Source: Fibrobacterota bacterium (GTDB taxonomy: Bacteria; Fibrobacterota; Chitinivibrionia; Chitinivibrionales; Chitinispirillaceae). From it: DNA of 64,000 nucleotides. The notes below the pieces were generated by a model. The model was not told the origin of the DNA and did not search any database. It saw nothing but the letters and a program-made list of their open reading frames with translations. Position 1 is the first letter of the stretch; each line of letters starts with the position of its first letter. Position numbers and translations under genes: made by a program. Below, piece after piece: positions 7,928 through 16,423 of the stretch. The stretch spans positions 1 to 64,000 of the forward strand of contig JAEYNR010000074.1 of assembly GCA_023412475.1 (NCBI GenBank), in the 5' to 3' direction.

Positions 7928-9289
7928 TTGAGCCCCTGTAAATTCGATAATGAGTCAGGTTATGCATTGTATACTGTTCTGATAATTATGACTATTATAG
8001 CTATTTCTCTCTCATTGACCTTTAAACATACCAGCTTTACCCGCAAACAAACTTCTATACACACAAACAAAGCACAGGCCAGGTTCCTGGCAGAATCCGG
8101 AATAACCCGTGCAGAATATTTTCTCAACGGCGGCGATGGCCATTCAATGGATTGGGAGACTGACAGGTTTGAAGAATCATTTGGAGAATATGGAAAAGTC
8201 ACATTAAAGAGCAGAAAATTCGGTCTTTTTTCAAGAATCGAATCTATGGGAGTCCGCTTAAGAACCACCTGTACCATAAGCGGGCTTTTTGGAAGAGATG
8301 TTCCCGGCATTCTGAAACCATCATTGACACTTACCGGACATGTCGGCGGCTTGATTCTTCATGAGGGCTCATCAATCGATGGTCAGATCGTGCTTCACCA
8401 TGGAGATGTTTACCGTGAGCGCCGTGGAAGACCACTTGCCGATTATCAGAAAAAACTAATCATACGTGAGTCACATGACTTACCATTTGATTCGTTACTG
8501 ATCCCCGAACTTTTTTCTGATCTTAACAAAACTCATATCTCCTTACTGTCTCATGATAATGCTCTGAGCGGAAATCTATCTGATAATAATCTCAGAGAAT
8601 ATATCCTGAAAAGTGACACAATCGTGATTTTAGGAGATTGTCAGATAGATAATACTGAAATAGAGAATAAACTTATCGTTTTATCAGGAACTCTCAGCAT
8701 AAGCAATAAAACGATTATTGAGGGATCTGAGCTTTACGCAAAAAAAATAATCATTAACGGTGGAAATATCAGTGGATCTCTTCTTTTCAGTTCTACAAAA
8801 ACCATGCTAAATGGTGGTTATCTAAATTCCCAGGTCTTTGGACAGGATACAATATCTGCAGCTAAAGAGGTAAAATATGGACCGATGACCGTTATTACCT
8901 GTATCAGAAGCAGATCCAGAGATTCAACTATAACAGGTGGTATCTATTTCGATGATGGAACCAGCTTTAAGGGTACAGTAATTGGTTATGTTGACAATAC
9001 TACGAAAATGAACAGCATGGGACCATCAGTTGTTTTGGGTAACGGATCAGATGTTTCTGGAGTAATAATCACCAATCATGATCTTGATATGAAACAGGTG
9101 CAGATAAAAGGGCATGTGTGGGCCCGTACAATCATGACCTATTATAACGGGACCTCATTTACCAATTATCTGATAAAAAGCTCGATAATTAAACCTGATA
9201 ACAAGTATTTTTTCCCTATGACAGGCTCTCTTCCGGCAAGAATAAGAGGTGCAAAGCTGAGCTATAAGAGTAATTATGAGCACCTGTAA
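7928..9289 (+). CDS. GspK/PilX-like minor pseudopilin with long C-terminal domain
   Basis: 453 residues from a TTG at 7928; there is no suitable ATG before the membrane helix, and AGGA at 7922-7925 precedes it. The leader ends in NESG and the mature N-terminus is YALYTVLIIMTIIAISLS. Position +5 is Thr, not Glu; GspK tip proteins characteristically lack Glu5. KAQARFLAESGITRAEYFL is the helix continuation typical of GspK/PilX. After about residue 115 the protein has many short beta-strand repeats (GSSIDGQIVLHHGDV, NKTIIEGSELYAKKIIINGG, GGIYFDDGTSFKGTVIGY) that read like a right-handed beta-helix or bactofilin-like fold, unusual for a tip protein. It closes the operon, 4 bp after the previous stop. 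Confidence 0.7.
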   Translation: MSPCKFDNESGYALYTVLIIMTIIAISLSLTFKHTSFTRKQTSIHTNKAQARFLAESGITRAEYFLNGGDGHSMDWETDRFEESFGEYGKVTLKSRKFGLFSRIESMGVRLRTTCTISGLFGRDVPGILKPSLTLTGHVGGLILHEGSSIDGQIVLHHGDVYRERRGRPLADYQKKLIIRESHDLPFDSLLIPELFSDLNKTHISLLSHDNALSGNLSDNNLREYILKSDTIVILGDCQIDNTEIENKLIVLSGTLSISNKTIIEGSELYAKKIIINGGNISGSLLFSSTKTMLNGGYLNSQVFGQDTISAAKEVKYGPMTVITCIRSRSRDSTITGGIYFDDGTSFKGTVIGYVDNTTKMNSMGPSVVLGNGSDVSGVIITNHDLDMKQVQIKGHVWARTIMTYYNGTSFTNYLIKSSIIKPDNKYFFPMTGSLPARIRGAKLSYKSNYEHL

Positions 9290-9405
9290 GCACCTTAAAC
9301 TAAAACGCGAAGCAATTGAAGATGCCAGCAAAGAAATTGTCCCTGTTGAGGTAGCTGTATGGGAAAATAATACTGATTTAAAGATTTTGTTTGGATTTTC
9401 GTTAC

Positions 9406-9610
9406 TCAGAGGTTTTCAATCATAATCTTAACGTAACCCTTGGTTTTGGGACGATACGCCCTGCAGCGACGAGGAGTAAAGCCGTAGTTAGTCGCGTGAG
9501 ACGCCCCCGGTGTTGATCTGTTTTAAATACAATCCCGTTCTCGCAGTTATTGACGCTACGACCAAGAATTTCGGCGATGGTTTGCCGGGAATATCCCTGG
9601 CTGAGGGTTA
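9406..9610 (-). pseudogene. Remnant of an IS21-family transposase (IstA)
   Basis: Minus-strand translation of 9406-9610 gives two blocks in different frames. The distal one reads YGFTPRRCRAYRPKTKG and then YVKIMIEN before a stop; this is the IstA signature YGF-P-CRPYRPxTKGKVE that follows the catalytic core. The upstream block reads LSQGYSRQTIAEILGRSV, a helix-turn-helix like the IstA N-terminus. The catalytic middle is missing and the frames do not join, so this is an internally deleted relic. The rest of the 570-bp gap (9290-9859) shows no convincing gene; a 49-codon ORF at 9276-9425 starts inside the previous gene and is not supported. Confidence 0.5.
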
Positions 9611-9859
9611 ATTTCGACGGCAGTCGCTTTTGTCAACACCTGAGTTTGTCTCTCCACCACCATTTCATTATCCGGGTTATCTTCTAATCAATGGGAAATC
9701 TTTTTCCGGCGTTTTTAAGAAACTGTTTCCGGTGCAGACAGAGAGTACTTTTCTGTTTTTTAACAGTCTAGCGTTAAACCATATAAAAATCACAATTTGC
9801 CCTTTCCGCTATGTATTTTTTTCCTTTTTTCGGCAAATCAGTTTTCTCAGGACTTTTCC

Positions 9860-12529
9860 ATGCCTCAGCGTCTGGTCTCAACAATTCTTTTTGATGGAAC
9901 ACTTTTTCTTGAATGGGAAGAGTGTCTTAGTACACCTGATGACAGAGCTATCAACCTTGATAATATTGTATTAAAAAAATTCAAAGAGAAAACCATTGCA
10001 AATCCCATGCAGTGGATGCTTCTTTTAGGGCTAAGTGACTCTTCGGTTCACCTCTCTGCATCACTTGTTTTCTGGCGGGAATTTGGTGCAGCCTGGATTC
10101 ATCAGGCTCAATGCCTTACAGACATCGAAGAAAAACGTGAAAAAGTATCACTGGTTCTTCAGAATGATGATGCAGAACAGTTCTTGGAGAAACTACCCGA
10201 GATGGTTGGTGGTGAGCTGGTTGATGCAAACTATTTAGTGACAGTATGGAGCATGCTTACTAAATCATTTGCGTCATCGATCAGCTCTTTTAAAGGATCT
10301 GTTGATGTTTTTTTCAAGAGCATTGCTCCTGGAGAACTGCACAAAGACAGAATTCATTTCCATCTGGTGGAAAACCGTAAAGATCTGGATCGTCCTTTCG
10401 CATTTCTTGCCACCTATTCTACAAGAATCGATGCATCCGGTCGCACTCATCACCAGCCGCTAAAGCTTGCATTCAAAGAATATGCTGAGAATCAAAAGAA
10501 AATTGTCGAGCTATTGTCTACTGTTGTAAAAGTATCCAAAAGAAACTCTCTTATTAAATCTCTGGTCGATAGCGGTGAGATTTTCAGGGCAATCGGATTG
10601 ACTGTTCAGGAGGCATTCACATTCTTTGAAGGGGTCTCTGATTTTGAAGAAGCTGGAATTTTGTGCCGTGTTCCGCGGTGGTGGAAAGGTGCAGCTAAAA
10701 AAGTTACAGTTACACTCTCTTTAGGCGACAAAAAGCCATCAAAGGTCGGTTTAGAAGCCTTACTTGATTTCAATGCTGAAATTCATCTTGATGGTGATGT
10801 AATCAGTGAAAGTGAAGCACAGGCATTACTTGAGAGAGCTGAAAACCTGCTTTTAGTTAAAGGGAAATGGGTCCCTGTTGATCTTACTTCGATAAGTATA
10901 ACACTTGAGAAGCTCAAACAGGCCAGAGAACTAGCAGAATCAGAATCCATCAGTTTTTCTGATGCGATGCGTCTTTTAATGGGGAAATCGGTTGATAGTA
11001 TTGCGTCCGGTCTAACTGGCGTTGAAGTCAGTTGTGGTGAGTGGTTGCAATCGGTTTTTAAAAAGATGACCGATCCATCACTGATACGCGAAACTATACC
11101 ATCACAATCGCTTAAGGCTCAACTGCGTCATTACCAGCAACAGGGCTTAAACTGGTTGAGTTTTATGCAGTCACTTGGTTTTGGGGTCCTTTTGGCAGAT
11201 GACATGGGGCTTGGAAAAACAGTGCAGATACTGGCGCATCTCCAAAAGTTAAAAAACCAGGGAAGAACAAGCCTTGTCGTTGTCCCTGCATCACTTTTAG
11301 AGAACTGGCGCATTGAAGTCCGTAAATTTACACCAGATCTGAAAATCGCTGTTTTTCATCCACAAATGATGCAACCTGAAGAGATCGATACTATGTCTTC
11401 AAAGGTTAAATCTTTTGATCTGGTGATCACAACCTATGGTATGTTAAGCAGGTATGAGTGGATTAAATCGCATTCCTGGTTTTATGTAATCTGTGATGAA
11501 GCTCAAACAATTAAGAATCCTCTTACCAGACAGACTAAAGGTGTAAAGGAACTGAAAGGTCTGCACCGTTGTGCGATTACCGGTACACCTGTTGAGAACA
11601 GATTGACAGATCTATGGTCGGTTTTCGATTTTTTGAATCCGGGTCTTCTGGGCACATTTCATGAGTTTAAAAGTTTTGTTAAGGGCCTTCAGGATAATCC
11701 TCAGGGATTTGGCAGATTGCGCAAGGTTATACGTCCTTATATTCTCAGGCGGAGTAAAACCGACAAAACAATAATTAGCGATCTTCCTGATAAGATAGAG
11801 ATAAAGACCTGGTGTAATCTGTCGAAAAATCAATCAATACTCTATCAAAAACTGGTTGATAAGTTAGATAACGAGCTGACTTTTGTGGATGGAATAAAGC
11901 GGAAGGGTTTGATACTGGGGTATCTTTCAAAATTCAAGCAGCTTTGCAATCATATCGATCACTATGCGGGTAATGGCAGATATGATCCGCGTGAGAGCGG
12001 TAAATTTGAGCGGCTCTCGGAGTTGTGCAGTACTATCCATGAAAAAAGAGAGAAGGTTTTAATCTTTACTCAATTCGCAGAGATCATCGAGCCTTTATCA
12101 GTGCATCTTCAGAACATATTTGGTGTTCCAGGGCTCACCCTGAGCGGTTCCACCTCAGTTAAAAAGAGAAAAGAGGCTGTGGAGCATTTTCAGAGCAGTG
12201 ATTATATCCCATTTTTCATTCTGTCACTTAAAGCTGGTGGTGTGGGTTTAAATCTGACTGCTGCAAATCACGTTATCCATTTTGACCGGTGGTGGAACCC
12301 GGCAGTGGAAAATCAGGCAACAGACAGAGCTTTTCGTATCGGACAGAAAAAGAATGTGGTGGTCCATAAGTTTATCTGCAAAGGTACAATCGAAGAGAAA
12401 ATCGATATGTTGATCGATGAAAAAAGATCACTGGCTGCAGAGATTACAGTATCCTCTGCAGAGAACTGGATTACTGAATTGACTGACAAAGAATTAAATG
12501 AGATGTTTCGATTCGGATTGAATGGTTGA
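9860..12529 (+). CDS. SNF2-family DEAD/DEAH helicase (RapA-like)
   Basis: 889 residues from ATG 9860, preceded by AGGA at 9849-9852; a TTG at 9797 is in frame but poorly placed. The N-terminal 400 or so residues are the bacterial SNF2-associated region. The ATPase core starts with LRHYQQQGLNWLSF; Walker A is DDMGLGKT (about residue 447), the Walker B box is DEAQ (about 545), followed by TGTPVENRLTDLWSVFDFLNP. The C-terminal helicase lobe holds VLIFTQF, SLKAGGVGLNLTAA, WWNPAVENQATDRAFRIGQ. These ATPases translocate on double-stranded DNA and remodel DNA-protein complexes; the bacterial substrate is not defined. A SWIM zinc-finger protein starts 63 bp downstream and probably works with it. Confidence 0.92.
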   Translation: MPQRLVSTILFDGTLFLEWEECLSTPDDRAINLDNIVLKKFKEKTIANPMQWMLLLGLSDSSVHLSASLVFWREFGAAWIHQAQCLTDIEEKREKVSLVLQNDDAEQFLEKLPEMVGGELVDANYLVTVWSMLTKSFASSISSFKGSVDVFFKSIAPGELHKDRIHFHLVENRKDLDRPFAFLATYSTRIDASGRTHHQPLKLAFKEYAENQKKIVELLSTVVKVSKRNSLIKSLVDSGEIFRAIGLTVQEAFTFFEGVSDFEEAGILCRVPRWWKGAAKKVTVTLSLGDKKPSKVGLEALLDFNAEIHLDGDVISESEAQALLERAENLLLVKGKWVPVDLTSISITLEKLKQARELAESESISFSDAMRLLMGKSVDSIASGLTGVEVSCGEWLQSVFKKMTDPSLIRETIPSQSLKAQLRHYQQQGLNWLSFMQSLGFGVLLADDMGLGKTVQILAHLQKLKNQGRTSLVVVPASLLENWRIEVRKFTPDLKIAVFHPQMMQPEEIDTMSSKVKSFDLVITTYGMLSRYEWIKSHSWFYVICDEAQTIKNPLTRQTKGVKELKGLHRCAITGTPVENRLTDLWSVFDFLNPGLLGTFHEFKSFVKGLQDNPQGFGRLRKVIRPYILRRSKTDKTIISDLPDKIEIKTWCNLSKNQSILYQKLVDKLDNELTFVDGIKRKGLILGYLSKFKQLCNHIDHYAGNGRYDPRESGKFERLSELCSTIHEKREKVLIFTQFAEIIEPLSVHLQNIFGVPGLTLSGSTSVKKRKEAVEHFQSSDYIPFFILSLKAGGVGLNLTAANHVIHFDRWWNPAVENQATDRAFRIGQKKNVVVHKFICKGTIEEKIDMLIDEKRSLAAEITVSSAENWITELTDKELNEMFRFGLNG

Positions 12530-12592
12530 TAAATTCAATAAAGGGTCTACTCAGCAAAAACAGATGCAACAATTATAGAAAAGGGTACTATT

Positions 12593-13651
12593 ATGGGAAG
12601 GCATGACTGGTACGGATACAGTCCTTATGTGTCAAAAGTTGAAAAAATTAAAAAAGCAAAGAAAACCCTTGAGAAAATGGCTAAAATAGGAATAGTGCTT
12701 GACCCTGTTATTATTGAAGGGCGTACTATCTCACGTACCTGGTGGGGTCAGAGCTGGGTAAAAAATCTTGAACGCTATGCTGATTACAGCAACCGTCTTC
12801 CTCGCGGCAGGAGTTATCTTCGAAACGGTTCGATACTCGATTTGAAAATTGATGCCAACAGGATTACGGCACTTGTCAGTGGAAGCAGCTCAACACCATA
12901 TAAAGTTAACATTGCAATCAATTCAATAGGAAAATCTGTTGAAACAGAAATGATGGAAAAGAGCCGTGAATCACTACACTCCATGCAATCTTTACTGGCA
13001 GGAGATTTTCCAGCAGAGCTCAAGGAGCACTTCTTTAAACGGGACAGTGGTCTTTTCCCTTCACCCAAAGAGATCAAACTTGATTGCTCCTGTCCCGACT
13101 GGGCCAGCATGTGTAAACATGTGGCTGCAGCACTATATGGCGTAGCAGTACGGCTTGATGAAAAACCGGAACTTTTCTTCACTCTCAGGGGTATAGATGT
13201 CAACAGTTTTGTCATTACCGTTGCAAAAGAAGAGAGTGCGAAGCTGCTGCGAAAAGCAAAGGTGAAAAGCAAGCGAGTTTTGTTCTCCGATGAATCCGAA
13301 GATGATATGGCTGAACTTTTCGGCATTGCTTTAGACAGCACAGATGAGAACACTGTTTCAGAGCCCAGACACGATGAAAAGAAAAAACCGAAGACCGGTA
13401 AAACAGTTAAGAAAAAAGTAAGCTCTAATGTATCTGTCAAAAAGAAGAGCAAAACTGAAAATGATTCTGCTTCCGGCATTAAATCTGAAAAAAAAGATGC
13501 GAAAAGCAGCAAAAAAAGTATGGAAAATGCAGTCAAAAAAGTAATTAAAAAAGCGGTTAAGAATCTGAGTACGACAAAAAAAGCAGTGAAAAAAGTTTCT
13601 GCAAAGAAAGTAAGTAAGAAAAAGATAGTTAAGAAAAAACAGGTGATCTGA
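12593..13651 (+). CDS. SWIM zinc-finger protein with lysine-rich tail
   Basis: 352 residues. The N-terminal domain contains SRTWWGQSWVKNLE and ADYSNRLPRGRSYLRNG, the conserved start of the bacterial SWIM family that accompanies SNF2 helicases. The SWIM finger CSCPDWASMCKH places zinc ligands at C165, C167, C174 and H176. From about residue 265 onward the sequence is dominated by Lys, Ala, Ser and Val (AVKKVIKKAVKN and similar), like eukaryotic H1 or bacterial histone-like tails; such a tail should bind nucleic acid without sequence specificity. AAGGG lies eight bases before the ATG. The gene follows the SNF2 helicase on the same strand by 63 bp, a pairing known in many bacteria, so the two probably act on DNA together. 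Confidence 0.88.
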   Translation: MGRHDWYGYSPYVSKVEKIKKAKKTLEKMAKIGIVLDPVIIEGRTISRTWWGQSWVKNLERYADYSNRLPRGRSYLRNGSILDLKIDANRITALVSGSSSTPYKVNIAINSIGKSVETEMMEKSRESLHSMQSLLAGDFPAELKEHFFKRDSGLFPSPKEIKLDCSCPDWASMCKHVAAALYGVAVRLDEKPELFFTLRGIDVNSFVITVAKEESAKLLRKAKVKSKRVLFSDESEDDMAELFGIALDSTDENTVSEPRHDEKKKPKTGKTVKKKVSSNVSVKKKSKTENDSASGIKSEKKDAKSSKKSMENAVKKVIKKAVKNLSTTKKAVKKVSAKKVSKKKIVKKKQVI

Positions 13652-13849
13652 TAGCCAAGCAGGATCGGACCACGGCCAACTGTATAAGCCAAGTTTTAAG
13701 CGGTTATCAAAGACGGAACTTTTCCACTCTTGCTAACCAATTCATTGTTGGAAGTATTTGATTAAACGATTAAAATATCATCAATACCACATAAACATCT
13801 ATTTAACCAGGTTCGACCCTCTTTTCGCGGTTTTCACGGAGATTTGATT

Positions 13850-14419
13850 TCAATAAGATTCCGGCACCTCTATTATCTGTACAAAGGTAGCCTGTGGTCC
13901 CTTTTCCCCCATCTCCTCCGAAAAGCGAACTCCCATCCCTTCCCGCAACTGATCAAATGAAAAATGAACCAAACTGTTCTTGTGAAAAAAAATATCCCGC
14001 CCATCGATCGTACGAATAAATCCGGCATCTTCATTGTAGAAAATCTTCTCTATTACCCCCTGCACCTGCTGGTAAGGATGAACTTTCACATCACCATTTA
14101 ATCTATCCACCAGCTCTTTTATCTGTCTGGCGGCTGCTTGAAAAGCCCAACGGATCTCAGCGGCCGCATCCAGATGGAGATTTCCTTTTGATGGATCACG
14201 ACTGACCACCAGCTCATGACCCGGAGGGATCTTTATATCTAATCTTACCCGGTATGGCTGCCCGCTGCTTTGATGCTTTTGCAGTTTTTCAACAATTACC
14301 CTGCAACTGTTAATATGATCAAATATCCTGTCCAGCTTTGCAGCCTTACGACGAATCAGCTCCTCAAGCTCTTCAGTCTTCTCAACATCTCGAAAAGTTA
14401 TTTCCAAGGGAATCTGCAT
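13850..14419 (-). CDS. Ribosome hibernation factor HPF/RaiA fused to cold-shock domain
   Basis: 189 residues. Residues 1-115 are an HPF/RaiA (sigma-54 modulation) domain: it begins PLEITFRDVEKTEELEELIRR, has the basic patch CRVIVEKLQKHQ and ends with AAARQIKELVDRL. HPF binds the mRNA/tRNA channel of the 30S subunit and idles ribosomes. Residues 120-185 are a cold-shock domain: GVIEKIFYNEDAGFIRT, then DIFFHKNSL with the RNP2-like FFH, then LREGMGVRFSEEMGEKGPQA. CSDs bind single-stranded RNA. Most long HPFs carry a dimerisation domain instead, so this is an uncommon architecture. GGAGG (minus strand, 14431-14435) precedes the ATG by 11 bases. Nothing nearby on this strand is obviously related. 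Confidence 0.9.
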   Translation of the reverse strand: MQIPLEITFRDVEKTEELEELIRRKAAKLDRIFDHINSCRVIVEKLQKHQSSGQPYRVRLDIKIPPGHELVVSRDPSKGNLHLDAAAEIRWAFQAAARQIKELVDRLNGDVKVHPYQQVQGVIEKIFYNEDAGFIRTIDGRDIFFHKNSLVHFSFDQLREGMGVRFSEEMGEKGPQATFVQIIEVPESY

Positions 14420-14728
14420 ACCTAATCATCCCTCCTATCATTGAATTAGAGCATTTTATCCTATAGTTTACAATATTTGCAAAGAGCATGCCATGCCCCC
14501 CTAACCCTCTGCCTAAAACAAACTCCAGACCATAATAAAAGACAGGGACACTCGAAACCCTGCCCCTGTATCCTCCAGACAAACACGGAATCCCTCCGAA
14601 CTTTTTCTAAAAGTCTCTGTTGCACTTTGGCCAACTAAAAAAGGCGGCTCAGCTCCCAAAACTGTATGGAAGTTGCCAGTTCACCAATACATAATTTATG
14701 AGCATGAACCGCCTCTCAGTCAGTTTCT
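14420..14728. other. Intergenic region without a gene
   Basis: 309 bp. The only structure seen is an imperfect inverted repeat, AGGCGGCTCA at 14641-14650 against TGAACCGCCT at 14706-14715 (one mismatch, 55-base loop), just downstream of the minus-strand membrane protein gene that ends at 14729. It has no adjacent T-tract in the right place. The remainder shows no ORF or RNA signature. Confidence 0.4.
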
Positions 14729-15406
14729 CTAACCACGAAACATACCCATCAACCTACCACCTAATGCAGTTCCTGTAATGAGTCTGGAAGCACTTACTAT
14801 TAATAAGCCAACCAGTACAAATGTAAATCGTGGCTGGTCAACCAGCGCCAGTATCCCCAGCACCGATGCACCAATACCAGCTACAACCTGCAACCCTGCA
14901 GCAGCATTGACCGCTTCCTTGGCCATTATTTTGGCATTATTGGTGGGCGTATCGCCATAGGAGAGGTAATTGAGTCTGGATGTGGTCCCACTACTCATTA
15001 TCAATGCACCACCATATACAATTGATGCAATTGCCATAAGCGTTACTGGCAGTATACCCAATAAAGCCAATACTCCCAGGGTGATTCCACTGAGACCCGC
15101 TAAGAATTGTGCTGAAATCCCTCCTCCCACCTCAGCTATGTCAAACTGACCGGTTTTGTCAGATTCCATCAAATCCGCCATACGTGAAGAGATCGAAATC
15201 CCCTCTATCAAAAATGCAGCACCTATTGCAATTGTAGCTATTGTAGCCATCCATAACGGCAATATGTTGGCCAAGCCTAAAATGGCAAGTGCCACAGCAC
15301 CAGCACCAACCAGAGCCTCTACAAAAGAACCACTTCCAATCACTCTGGCAGTTGTACGAGTCTCTGGTCTGGCTGCTTCATATCCTCGTTGTGCAGCTAT
15401 ATCCAT
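14729..15406 (-). CDS. Membrane protein of three two-helix repeats, unknown function
   Basis: 225 residues from the ATG at 15406, with AGGAG (minus strand, 15413-15417) seven bases upstream; the longer frame adds 25 residues without a ribosome site. The protein is built from three similar blocks, each of two hydrophobic helices: FVEALVGAGAVALAILGL with LPLWMATIATIAIGAAFLIE, then FLAGLSGITLGVLALLGI with LPVTLMAIASIVYGGALI, then LQVVAGIGASVLGILALV with FTFVLVGLLIVSASRLI. That predicts six membrane segments by internal triplication. An amphipathic N-terminus (MDIAAQRGYEAARPETRTTA) precedes them. I do not recognise a family with a known function; a small-solute channel or stress-associated membrane protein are possibilities without evidence. 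Confidence 0.75.
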   Translation of the reverse strand: MDIAAQRGYEAARPETRTTARVIGSGSFVEALVGAGAVALAILGLANILPLWMATIATIAIGAAFLIEGISISSRMADLMESDKTGQFDIAEVGGGISAQFLAGLSGITLGVLALLGILPVTLMAIASIVYGGALIMSSGTTSRLNYLSYGDTPTNNAKIMAKEAVNAAAGLQVVAGIGASVLGILALVDQPRFTFVLVGLLIVSASRLITGTALGGRLMGMFRG

Positions 15407-15619
15407 AAGATTCTCCTTTGCCCAAAACTTTCTACTACTAAAACAATACCTGCAGGTATTTATCCTTTGTTTGCCGCACACACAGCACCCAGGTTCCCCC
15501 CTGGCTTCTCTGCCATGTGTCAGGCAGGTAATTAGATACCTTTTTCTTTAATAATTACGGATAAGCTTCTGCAAGTTATACCATATTTGTATTAAGAAGT
15601 AGAAACAGCTCCAAAAACC

Positions 15620-16063
15620 CTACTCTTCTAAGGCCTGAAGTTTTGCCAATCTCCTCAAATGCCGCTCATGGCTGCTGAACCGGGCCCTTAAAAACACCTC
15701 TACCAGCTCTATTGCCAATTGATAACCAATCACCCTCGCCCCCAGACAGATCATGTTCATATTATCATCCTCTACCCCCTGATGCGCAGAATACACATCT
15801 GAGACTAATCCCGCTCTGATCCCCCTGAACTTATTGGCACAAACACTGGCCCCTATTCCACTTCCACAAACCGCTATCCCACGCTCAACCTCACCTTTGG
15901 CAAGCGCAGAAGATACTTTTATCACAAAATCCGGATAATCATCATCAGCCTCAAATTGATAAGCACCAAAATCCCGCACCTCATGCCCCCATTCACGTAA
16001 GGCAGCAATAAGAAATGCCTTCAGATTAAAACCGCCATGATCCACTGCTACACCTATAATCAT
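15620..16063 (-). CDS. rpiB: Ribose-5-phosphate isomerase B-like (RpiB/LacAB family)
   Basis: 147 residues, normal length for RpiB, which interconverts ribose 5-phosphate and ribulose 5-phosphate. Seen: the N-terminal strand IIGVAVDHGGFNLK with the D8-H9 pair, and AVCGSGIGASVCANK with the base cysteine C66 and the anion-binding GSGIG loop. In classical RpiB the segment after this is HNDAN; here it is EDDNMN (SAHQGVEDDNMNMICLGARVIG region), so the ring-opening histidine of that motif is replaced. Such variants are found in the wider RpiB/LacAB family, so the exact substrate is open. The transketolase at 39732-41822 would share the pentose-phosphate pathway, but the two genes are far apart. No operon partner is adjacent. 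Confidence 0.85.
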   Translation of the reverse strand: MIIGVAVDHGGFNLKAFLIAALREWGHEVRDFGAYQFEADDDYPDFVIKVSSALAKGEVERGIAVCGSGIGASVCANKFRGIRAGLVSDVYSAHQGVEDDNMNMICLGARVIGYQLAIELVEVFLRARFSSHERHLRRLAKLQALEE

Positions 16064-16423
16064 TTTTTCAATCCCATTTTTCCCTTCCCGCTCTCAACCT
16101 TTTTGCTATTACTCCGACAATTAATCCCAATACCTAATTTTAAGCACGAAATACGAAACTCGAAACAAGAATAGGAAATGGGAAAAAGAACTCACTCCCT
16201 AAGCTTAAGTTGCTTGATTTTGTATTTTTGGAATTTCCTTCTGATCAGATGTTGATAGTTCTTAGTAATAATTAATTGCAGGAATAATAAATGTGCCCCA
16301 AAAGGAAGCTTTCCTACAAGAAACATGCCAGAACAATTCTTTTTTTCCCCAACCGATTCAATAACTTATAATTCCACCTATCCCTACATCATCTCCATTC
16401 AGCAGAAAGTATTTTCCTAAACT
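16064..16423. other. Intergenic region with a dispersed AAGCACGAAAT-type repeat
   Basis: 360 bp between the divergent rpiB-like and ABC exporter genes; it must hold both promoters, which I cannot place. Bases 16142-16180 contain AAGCACGAAATACGAAACTCGAA and similar drift, a low-complexity motif that recurs at 28437-28460, near 57269 and, inverted, near 61290-61315. No ORF or RNA gene is apparent. Confidence 0.45.

Noticed and set aside
9276..9425. Small 49-codon ORF overlapping the end of the GspK-like gene
   Set aside because: No ribosome site, no known family, and its 3' end runs into the transposase relic.
9630..9974. 114-residue plus-strand ORF before the SNF2 helicase
   Set aside because: Overlaps the real helicase start in another frame, with no domain or ribosome site.
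12814..13692. 292-residue minus-strand membrane-like ORF
   Set aside because: Antisense of the SWIM gene; the Phe/Leu-rich look comes from reverse-complementing lysine codons.
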